This document shows, piece after piece, positions 1 through 7,151 of a stretch of DNA of 11,193 nt. This stretch comes from Halocafeteria seosinensis. Lineage: Eukaryota > Sar > Bigyra > Bicosoecida. The translations under genes were made by a program, and so were the position numbers. Positions within the stretch are counted from its first letter, which is position 1, and every line of letters starts with the position of its first letter. The notes under the pieces were generated by a model. That model was not told where the DNA came from, did not search any database, and was given only the letters and a program-made list of their open reading frames with translations. The stretch lies in NCBI GenBank assembly GCA_001687465.1, contig LVLI01001883.1, positions 1 to 11,193 of the forward strand. Direction: 5' to 3'.

Positions 1-436
1 GAGTATTTGCTCCTAATAGATGTCATGCCTCGTCTGGTGCTTGTCTAGACACTGTAGGTCTACTGTCACAGTGTGGTCACAATTTCGTTGTGTCCCAGTT
101 GTACTCTTCCATTGTGCTGCTCGCAACAAGGACTAAACTTTTTTTCTTATCCCAATCAGTTCCACTGCTCATATAACACGGAAGTCGCTCCATTCAATCA
201 ACGGGACAACGATTATCAACCACACTCAGCACTCAGGCTTTAATAACCAATGGAGTGGCAACAAAACATTGTTTTCTTTCACTCGTCGCGTGAAGTTGTT
301 GAAGTTCACACGTCCCTGGCCAAGCCCAGTCTGGGTCGTCTGTAGCAGGTCATTTACGAGCGTTGTTGGACGTATTTCACCTCTCTGAAGATTGGTTTCC
401 ACATGCCTCCGCTAGATACAAGCCAGGAAATTAAGA
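1..436. other. Upstream/leader region without a recognised gene
   Basis: I see no convincing coding region here. In-frame stop TAG at 413-415 lies just upstream of the ATG at 437, so this frame does not extend upstream without splicing. A small inverted repeat (ACACTGT at about 50-56, ACAGTGT at about 68-74) is present but too short to interpret. The stretch probably holds the promoter and 5' leader of the gene at 437. No TATA-like element can be assigned with confidence. Confidence 0.4.
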
Positions 437-444
437 ATGCGTAG
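403..444 (+). promoter_or_regulatory. Upstream ORF overlapping the main start codon
   Basis: ATG at 403 opens a 13-codon ORF that ends with TAG at 442-444. It therefore overlaps the ATG at 437 in another frame, with stop and start only a few bases apart. If 403 lies in the mature 5' leader, a scanning ribosome would meet this start first, and translation of the downstream protein would need leaky scanning or termination-reinitiation. The transcription start is unknown, so the role is inference. Confidence 0.35.
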
Positions 445-3400
445 GAAAACGCCTCTGGCGCGGGCCAGCGCCAGTCGCAACAAGAAAACCGGACAAGGTT
501 TAAAAAAACGGGATAAGTTGGCCGACTTAGGCACTCACACCGCGGGGAAAAAGCGATCCAGAAGAGATTTTAGTAGAACAGAGGACGACAGCGATGGCGA
601 TGAGGAGGGAGCTACCGGTAGTGGTAGTGAAGGCAGAGACAATGCAGAGGACCATTGTGATTCAAATGAGGACTCCGAGGAAGACAGTATACCGAGTGCA
701 GTGGGCAAACACCGGAAACAAACGACGACGAAACAAGTCTCTAAAGGAAGGAACATCAGTCGTTCTTCCTCAGTAAAGAACGCGCACCGAAACTCCTCTG
801 GAGACCGTCGGCAAGCCGCCTCATCGGGGAAGGCCTCAGGTGATAGTGAAGAGAACGAGGTCATTGAAATAGATACAGACGACACGGAAGAGGTAAACCC
901 GCGAAGGAATACTGGTAACGCACGTCTAGCGAAAAAGAATAGAACTGCTACTGCAACATCCAGAAAGGAGGGTGATGATGACGATTCGTCGTCTGACGAA
1001 CCGGCTGTCGCTTCCCGCCGAGCTAGTCGACGGACCAAAGCCGGGTCAGCCCATTCGCGACAACCCTCGAAGAAAATGAAGGAACAGAACCAAGATGAAA
1101 CTAGCAGTAGTAGTGATAGCGACGCGAAACTTTCAAGAGGGAATCGCAAAGCACAATCCTCCCGCCTTTCTCACGGAGGCCGCAATGTGTCTTCCAGGAG
1201 TGCAGCTACGAGAAATCGATACGGAAACAACACAAACCATACCAAAGTAAACAAGGAGCTAAGTAGCAGTGACGATGAGAACAGTTCTTCCGATGAAAGT
1301 GATAGGCCTAGTACACGACAGTCATCGAGAATAAATGGTAGCTGTGTTCGACAAGTTTCCAAGGGGAAGTCCAATTTAAGGAAGCAGCCGCAGAGGGGAA
1401 CGAAGGTCAGCTCTTATAGTAGTAATGCGTTTAGTGACGCTGGTAGTGGCAACGTTAGAAGAACGGTGAGGGATAGAAGATCCCCTCGTACAAGGAACTC
1501 GTCGACACCAACAGGATCCATAAATGAGTTGGACTCCATTGTGGAGTCAAGCAGAAAGGAATTTGATAAGTACGCTAAGGGTAAAACTTCTAAAGAAGGC
1601 AAACAAGGGGCCCATCGAGGATTCTTTGATACGGATTCCGAGGTAGAAACAGACGAAAATGCACCAGAGAATCGTGAGCGCTCCGCCGGAGCAAAAAAAC
1701 AAACTCGTCGGAACGGTAATGCTAAAAAGGGTAAGTCTTGCCTTTTCGTTAGCCTGGCTTGTGCCAGATTGAGATATTGCCTTGTACGAGTTTTCAGAAG
1801 ATACGTCCAACGAATCTGACGGTGACGAATCGGACGTACCTTGTAAGATATGTGGCATACCGGATACAACAGATGCCAATGACATCGTATTCTGTGACAA
1901 GTGTGAACAAGGGTAAGTTGTGTTGAATGCTTCCTCATTTATCACTTCTGCGACATGCCGCCTTGGAGCTTGTATTGCAGGTATCATCAACGGTGCTACG
2001 GCTTTCCTCTTGCACGAGAAATTCCAGTTGGTTCTTGGTTGTGTGCAACTTGTTTCGAAGCATTACCTTCAGATTCTAAACCCAAAATGGATGAGGCCGA
2101 GCGCGAAAACCGAGAGACTGATTATCTGCGGTCGACGGTAGATTTCGTGGCGGTGTGGGCTATGCTGTGGAGGATGCGAAGCTTGTTGAACATAGAAAAC
2201 ATAACTATTCCTGTGAGTAGCAGAGTCATGCTTCCATGTAAGCACAGTTTGTGTATAGTGAGTTGCTAACTGCAGGACCTTGAGCATGGGCTGGTTCATC
2301 CCATTTCAAGTGAGTTACTGACAGACATCCACGTAAATCTTTTGAAGGGGCTCGGAAAGTATTTTGCTACGTAAGTTGCCTGATAGTTTCCTCCTAGTGA
2401 CTATATGGCAGTGCATCGTTGCTGCGCTGCAGTAGCTTAAAATGGCCCAAGCACGTTGAAGACTTATGCTGTCATCCTGACTGGACGGATGAATTCGACG
2501 AGGTGTGGCGTCTCGGCTTAGGGCATATACCAAGTGAAAAAAAGAAAGCCCTACTGGAGGACGAAGATAATGACTTATCTAGTGAGGACGATCTTGACGA
2601 TAAATGGGTCTATTTTGATCAGCCTATACGGGTTCGGTTAGCCCTACTTAGAGTCTTGTGCGATCTACAATTGGTGTATAACCAACGTGTAATCGAGTCT
2701 ATTGAAAAGATAATGGATGCAAAATCTGAAGGTGCGGGGAATGCAGCTAATACTCTTGATGGTCGGGATCGCCGCTTTGAAGATGAGGTGTTTAAGAAGC
2801 TGGAGGAATTTAGCAGCAAGGATATGGTAAGTGTGCTGAAAGTGCCAAGACCTCCGATGGAAGAGGATCAATGCTGCATATCTTATTCAGCGATGGAGCC
2901 CTTTGTTCAAGGACGCAAACTCGTGGAAGTATATTCTCATTTGTGGTATGTGCGTCAATATCAATGGGTGGCAAGTTTCGGGTAACCGCTTTCCTTCATC
3001 GTTGCAGACAATTCGTTGAATGCGCGTCTATGTCGATGGCGATACACACCCCCACGAACAAGTGTTCCGAGGAATCCATCTCTCCGTAATATCGAGCCTC
3101 CTCGCCCGAAGACTAAACGTCTGCATCCATCGTTTGATTTGTCGCGGACCTTTCATCTTAAGGACGGAGCGCATTTGGACCAAGAAAATAACTTACTCGG
3201 AGGGGAAGAGAAGGGCAATGTAATAGATTTAGTCAACTCTGATTCTCCCGTCAGAAAAACTGGCGTGTTAAAGGATGCTCGTGAAGAGCGTCGGCCAAGG
3301 GTGGAGAATAGTTTGCTTACATGGTTGTGTCTCCCATCGGGAGGAACCAAGAAATTTGTTAACTCAAGAGGCGAGAATTCCTTGATTGCTTGTACCAATG

Positions 3401-4419
3401 ATGCAGATATGTGCTTTGCCTCGAAAGAACTTGATGTTCCCATGCTCACTACTACTGGAAGTAATGCTGCCCATCGAAGTCGACAGACTCCAGTGAAAAA
3501 CCCTTTAGAAAGGTGGGTATCTTCGCAAGCGCGTAACACAGCTAACTCATCCGCTCTACCGCAAAATGGAGTGGAAAGATGGATGGCTTCAAAGGCCTCA
3601 GCCGTCGCCCCGGTGAAGGGGGATTCTGGAATTGTAAAGAGGGACAGATCAAATGTAGCCGACACTGCAGATGATGAAGAGGAGAAAAGGCGGTCACGGA
3701 TCGGATGGGGAAAGTCGAGATTTGACACTGTAAGCGTATCTCAGATTGTTTTCCCCATGCTTGGTATCATAAACTGGGATTTCTTTTTGCAGCTTTGTGC
3801 GACAGCGAGCGAGGTTCGGGCTTTCCACGAGATGATGGTTCATGTCGATCAGGGAGATTCCCCCAGTAAAGCCGCATTTCCCGAATCACCCTTGTCTAAA
3901 TGGGATCTTTCTGAAAATCGTCAGCTTTCGTTGAAGGAATCGTTTCAGAGATTAACCTCTCGTGAGGAATTGGGGGCTAAACCTATTGATTGGCATTCTC
4001 TCACTAGTGCTATAGGCGACTATGTGCATGCCATTGATGATTTAGAAAGCAAAAGTAAGAGCAAAGAGAAAAAGCTAGAGAAGCTGCAGAACACATTAGG
4101 CGGCTTCGGTGGCTCTATTGACCTATCAGAATATGCTTACGAGGGGGAAGACAAGGGAGAGCGATGTACACGCCATAGCGCGGGAACCAGAGAAAGCAAT
4201 TCCCGCAACAAACAGAACAATGCAGATGAAAGTGTTAAAGAAGAATTGGGAAGTGAAAGCGAAAGCAAAGACGAACCTGCGAGGGCCCCGTCCGCACCCT
4301 CCCAAGAAGCACAGGTAATTACTATTTCTTCGTCGTCAGAAGATGAGGAAGAAGAAGAGAGTAGTGGCTCTGATGATGACGAAAATAACAGTTCTCAGGC
4401 TGACATCGTCATCGACTGA
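437..4419 (+). CDS. PHD finger and DDT/WHIM-domain chromatin protein, 8 exons, 1177 aa
   Basis: Spliced model: 437-1730, 1798-1912, 1981-2212, 2276-2370, 2433-2826, 2891-2945, 3008-3729, 3793-4419. All introns are GT-AG and the frame holds across every junction. Residues 1-440 are disordered, rich in Ser/Asp/Glu and basic patches (KKRSRR near 38-43, a likely NLS). A PHD finger spans 447-494. About 516-575 resembles a DDT domain (LTDIHVNLLKGL), followed by WHIM-like segments near 655-680 (RVRLALLRVLCDLQL) and 711-745. The C-terminal half is mostly disordered, with four Trp-centred motifs (829-1009), a Lys-rich helical stretch near 1055, and an acidic tail. By family knowledge, DDT/WHIM proteins are non-catalytic partners of ISWI-type nucleosome remodellers and PHD fingers read histone H3 tails, so a nuclear remodelling subunit (RSF1/ACF1-like class) is the best inference. 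The start is the first ATG after an in-frame stop. PHD preceding DDT is unlike RSF1, ACF1 or BPTF, so no orthology is claimed. Confidence 0.88.
1731..1797 (+). other. Intron 1 (67 nt)
   Basis: Donor GTAAGT and acceptor TTTTCAG. Reading through would end in a stop at 1817-1819 and lose the PHD finger. Splicing forms a Glu codon (G plus AA) and leads directly into the PHD exon. Confidence 0.9.
1842..2053 (+). other. PHD zinc finger (C4HC3), split by an intron
   Basis: Cysteines C447, C450, C464, C467, histidine H472, then C475, C491 and C494 give the C4HC3 spacing C-x2-C-x13-C-x2-C-x4-H-x2-C-x15-C-x2-C. The invariant Trp (W489) sits two residues before C491, and the ND-IVF-CD-KC core is typical. 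Exon 2 carries the first four ligands and exon 3 the rest. Joining at 1912/1981 completes a Gly codon and restores the pattern, which strongly supports that intron. The histone-mark preference cannot be read with confidence. Confidence 0.93.
1913..1980 (+). other. Intron 2 (68 nt), inside the PHD finger
   Basis: Donor GTAAGT and acceptor TATTGCAG. Removal joins CDKCEQG to YHQRC and completes the zinc finger. Confidence 0.93.
2213..2275 (+). other. Intron 3 (63 nt), inside the DDT-like region
   Basis: Donor GTGAGT and acceptor CTGCAG, with a CTAAC branch-point-like sequence just upstream of the acceptor. Phase 0. The intron contains an in-frame TAA. Removal joins the two halves of the DDT-like domain (ITIP to DLEHGL). 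Confidence 0.88.
2371..2432 (+). other. Intron 4 (62 nt)
   Basis: Donor GTAAGT and acceptor GCTGCAG. The earlier AG at 2396-2397 would lead into a stop, so the acceptor at 2432 is chosen. The junction completes a Thr codon. Confidence 0.85.
2827..2890 (+). other. Intron 5 (64 nt)
   Basis: Donor GTAAGT and acceptor ATTCAG, phase 0. Reading through continues to a stop at 2983-2985. Splicing instead gives RWSPLFKDANSWKY, which resembles the 'R-x-x-PLG-x-D' lead of WHIM-type segments. Confidence 0.8.
2946..3007 (+). other. Intron 6 (62 nt)
   Basis: Donor GTATGT and acceptor CGTTGCAG. It leaves the 55-nt exon 6 (2891-2945) as the smallest exon and enters the long open frame of exon 7. The junction forms an Asp codon. 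Confidence 0.8.
3730..3792 (+). other. Intron 7 (63 nt), stop-free and in frame
   Basis: Donor GTAAGC and acceptor TTTCTTTTTGCAG with a clear pyrimidine tract. The length is a multiple of three and there is no in-frame stop, so retention would add 21 mostly hydrophobic residues. Its length and signals match the other six introns. The hydrophobic insert is unlike the charged flanking protein, which supports splicing. Confidence 0.75.
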
Positions 4420-4730
4420 ACGCTGTTGAGTCACTTAATGTTACCGTATTTGTAAATTGCAGTTAGGCATTTGTTTCTAACATTTACAAAACGAGCATAC
4501 AGAAGTGAATCGGTAGTTTACTTTTTGCTGGTGGCCATGGCTGTCATAGTATAGCAGATATCCACCGTGTAGAACTGCTTGACTTAAGAATACGCTACGA
4601 CTACACCCTTTATTTAAGTGTTTGTACTTAGGCGCGTGGGACGGGCTTTAAAGCTGTCCCGGTCCTAATAACATTTTGGGACAGATAGTGATGAGACATT
4701 TCTTTTCGCGCTATCATGTCAATTTTTTAG
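4420..4730. other. 3' flank of the PHD gene, with GGGAC/GTCCC palindromes
   Basis: No gene is seen. The quasi-palindrome at 4638-4660 has an inner perfect GCTTTAAAGC flanked by GGGAC and GTCCC. A further GGGACA at 4678-4683 could pair with TGTCCC at 4655-4660. TTTGTAAATT near 4450 may lie in the 3' UTR, but I cannot assign a poly(A) signal with confidence. Confidence 0.4.
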
Positions 4731-5109
4731 GATATACAAGATTCTTGTAGCTCCCGAACCTACCGGTATCTTCAGCCAGCATCGGTGCACTGGAACGCAA
4801 GGGAAATCCCAGGTGCTGTTGGCAGGGGATTAGCCAATTTATGCGCCCCAAGTACTCCACCGCCATCAGATGGCATAGAAATACATAATAGACGTTTTGC
4901 AATTGCTATAGACTTGCAACTCCGAGCGACAGCCAGCGAGTCCCGATTCTCTCAGTTTCTGACGCATTCACGGTGATTCACCGATATCGAAGGAGCATCG
5001 ACATAGCCCAGAAAAGGAGAAGATTCAACATTGTCTATGTGAATATCCTGAAGCAACTGGTTCGCCTCAAGCTCTACGACGCTTCTCAAGCAATCCTCGC
5101 TTTCTTGTG
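4731..5109 (+). pseudogene. Coding-like remnant, unidentified
   Basis: After a possible acceptor (TTTTTTAG ending near 4730), one frame stays open to TGA at 4974-4976 and contains a protein-like stretch (SVHWNAREIPGAVGRG). Another frame then stays open to TGA at 5107-5109 (RRRFNIVYVNILKQLVRLKL). The second stretch looks like an amphipathic helix and is more protein-like than random DNA. No start, family or intact frame is visible. It could be a broken gene or chance open frames. Confidence 0.25.
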
Positions 5110-5229
5110 ACTAGTGTTCTGTCTGGTTGAGACTGCTACAGTACATATTAGACAGTACCAGGTAGCACAACAATATATTTGATAGACTCTCGTCTCGTGT
5201 GCCAGCCAAGTTTACCAAAGCTGTCCCAC

Positions 5230-5594
5230 ACACACAAACATGTGACAAATAGCCCACCGCCCAAGAAGTTGACCGCGTCCTCTTAACGAGGACCCGTCTT
5301 AAGCAGCTGTTCCTCCAGCCTTGCTGAGATGCGCCGTGCGGGAACGCAACACTGACCAACATATCCCTCTCGTAAAGTACCTCAGATTTCAACAATGTCG
5401 TATCCATTCGTCAACATGCACAACTTGCCGGTGGGCAATCTGTCACACATGTGTGTGTGGGTGGGTGTACAAACTCGACGTTTACAGCAGGAACAGCGGG
5501 CCTGTCGCTGCGTAGCACGGGCGCATACCACTCCTCGTTGAGAGGATGCGGTCAACTCCCCGGCCGGTGGGCTATCTGTCACATATGTGTGTCT
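5230..5594. repeat. Foldback element with ~63-bp inverted arms
   Basis: The left arm (5230-5292) is the reverse complement of the right arm (5532-5594) at about 53 of 63 positions, with no gaps. Shared features are TCCTCGTT, GCGGTCAACT, CGGTGGGCTAT and TGTCACAT, ending outward in (TG)n/(CA)n. The roughly 240-bp centre holds a third, direct copy of the core at 5427-5461. This layout fits a non-autonomous foldback or MITE-like element, though a target-site duplication was not identified. Confidence 0.6.
5427..5461 (+). repeat. Third copy of the GCCGGTGGGC...GTCACA(TG)n repeat core
   Basis: It begins GCCGGTGGGCAATCTGTCAC and continues into a TG-rich tail. It differs from the right arm (from 5563) at about 3 of the first 33 bases. 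It lies between the two inverted arms, in the same orientation as the right arm. Confidence 0.65.
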
Positions 5595-5599
5595 GTGTG

Positions 5600-6512
5600 T
5601 GCAGTATTCCACAAAACAAAATTCTTGGGGTTCACGGATGTACTACCGTAGGAGCAACACTAATATACACTACCGTAATGGGAAGGACATCGCCCAAGGA
5701 AAAGCAGCAAGAGAGGAGGAAATCGAGCGTATCCTACTCCGCACAAAGAAAACCACGTGGATGAACATGAATGAAGGAACACCGGACCCTCGCGCCGCTC
5801 GCGGACATCGAGAGTTCCTTACTTGCGGGAAGCAGATAGGATTTTTTTCGAGTTCTACGAGGACGGGGAACATTTGTACCACGGCAAGGAGATTGCAGCA
5901 TTGGCAATGAATGTAGCCTCCATACAGGCTTCTTTCGCGCAGGTAAGAAACACTTTGCCACATAGTGTACATTATTGACCATGTATACAAAGTGAAAACG
6001 CAGGTGGAGGTATGTTAAGCATCAGCATCTGGGGCATTCAGAGCCGACAAAAGGCTCTCAGACCATCCACATGAAAACTTTTACTCGAACAAACAATTCT
6101 GGTCGGAGGGTGCTGGCATTCCCATCATGAAGTGCCGAAACCCACGAAAAAAAACAGGTGCTCCATTGTCCGCGAAGGAGAATGAGGAATTGCAGAATAA
6201 AACAGTAAAGCAGTCCATGAGTTGAAGAGACAAGCAGAGGAAGATGCACGTCAAGGCGTATGTACTGAAAAACTGCCCGACGAAGCAGAATTGAACTTAC
6301 AAGGAGACGAAGCTTGCGAGAAAGCCCCTGTACGTCAGCTCATGCTTTCCGTACTCCGGTCGAATGCTGGTAATCCTCTACCAAATACCGGAGACCCACA
6401 GGATGGCACTACCGGAGACGAGGAGATCCTTGGCGTACATCTTAGGAATCAACTTGTTGTCACTATCCCACCGGTTCCGGGTAGGGTTTATCCCTCACAC
6501 GGCGTAGCGTAG
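5600..6512 (+). pseudogene. Broken gene with a retained 61-nt intron, unidentified
   Basis: Three protein-like stretches lie in order. The first (about 5600-5840; GKDIAQGKAAREEEIERILL) shifts frame at a run of seven T (5842-5848). The second (to 5942; EFYEDGEHLYHGKEIAAL) ends at a GTAAG donor. After a 61-nt intron the next exon meets TAA at 6016-6018, stays open in the same frame to 6225 (FYSNKQFWSEGAGIPIMK), then continues one frame over from 6222 to TAG at 6510-6512 (charged, then low-complexity). One frameshift at a homopolymer, one in-frame stop and one later shift indicate decay, unless the T-run is a sequencing error. Orientation, order and splice signals suggest one original gene. No family is recognised. 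Confidence 0.4.
5943..6003 (+). other. Probable intron inside the broken gene (61 nt)
   Basis: Donor GTAAGA and acceptor AACGCAG, phase 0. The length matches the 62-68 nt introns of the intact gene upstream, which suggests that this was once a spliced host gene. Confidence 0.5.
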
Positions 6513-7151
6513 CCTGAAGCATACACGTCTTCCGGTAGGAGCAATACTACAATTGGTAATACCACACTCTCCTGCCGGGTGGTCAAATGCTGAAACATCC
6601 CAACAAATATCTAGTCCCTAGTCCACAAGAAATACTGGAGCTTCTTGGCGATGCTCTAGTCCTTAGTATCGCGAGAAATACTTGAGTGCCATACAAGTAT
6701 TGCATGTACTATAGTGACTGTGTAGTCCCTATTGCTCCCAGAAAATCAGCCTCCCAGCTCCCAGCACCAGCTGCACATGAGTCTTCTCTGTGGAGCTTTT
6801 ACTCAGGAGCCGGGACCTCCCTCTCGTACAATGTAGTTCGGATTCAGAGCCGTGTCTGAGACTCTCCAATGAATGCAGGAAATACCATATGCATTTATGA
6901 GAACTTGTCTGGATCCAAAAGTTGAAGTTTGGTCAAACGCTGTTCCGCACGGAATAGTCGGCGTGAACTTCGCCGTGAACCACATCCCTGGATTTACACT
7001 TTTCCGGCTATATGTCGCGAGCGACAAAACCTCAGAAGGTTTGCATATCCTACTTTTACGAAACTGTGTACCAACCCTCCAATGTTGACCCACTTGTCCA
7101 ACTATATACCACGATAGAACCACCACCGTACTGCGAATTTAACGGCGATTG
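6513..7151. other. Intergenic stretch upstream of the glycoprotein gene
   Basis: Apart from the 45-bp duplication I see no gene. Short open frames at 6873-7088 and 6929-7117 have no recognisable protein character. This stretch probably contains the promoter and leader of the gene at 7152, but no core element is clear. Confidence 0.4.
6612..6686 (+). repeat. Two-copy tandem repeat, period 45
   Basis: TAGTCCCTAGTCC-ACAAGAAATACTGGAG at 6612-6640 recurs as TAGTCCTTAGTATC-GCGAGAAATACTTGAG at 6657-6686 with a few substitutions and one indel. An adjoining inverted repeat, AATACTTG/CAAGTATT, forms a possible 8-bp stem. Confidence 0.5.

Noticed and set aside
535-1149. Long minus-strand ORF opposite exon 1
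   Set aside because: It is Ser/Leu/Phe-rich, the expected mirror of the Asp/Glu/Ser codons of the real gene, with no domain features.
2391-2397. Earlier acceptor AG for intron 4
   Set aside because: Splicing there leads within a few codons to an in-frame TAA.
3153-3728. 191-codon minus-strand ORF opposite exon 7
   Set aside because: It is a shadow of a coding exon supported by splicing and motifs on the plus strand.
4314-4320. Donor-like CAG|GTAATT in exon 8
   Set aside because: The frame is open to 4419 with a coherent acidic tail, and there is no suitable acceptor at the usual 60-70 nt.
5382-5651. Short ORFs encoding GYLSH-CVCV-type peptides on both strands
   Set aside because: They are translations of the repeat core and its TG tail, so they are repeat artefacts and not genes.
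5647-6550. GTAGGAGCAAYACTA shared at about 5650 and about 6536, flanking the broken gene
   Set aside because: It is only 15 bases with one mismatch, which is expected by chance in a window this size, so it is not called a target-site duplication.
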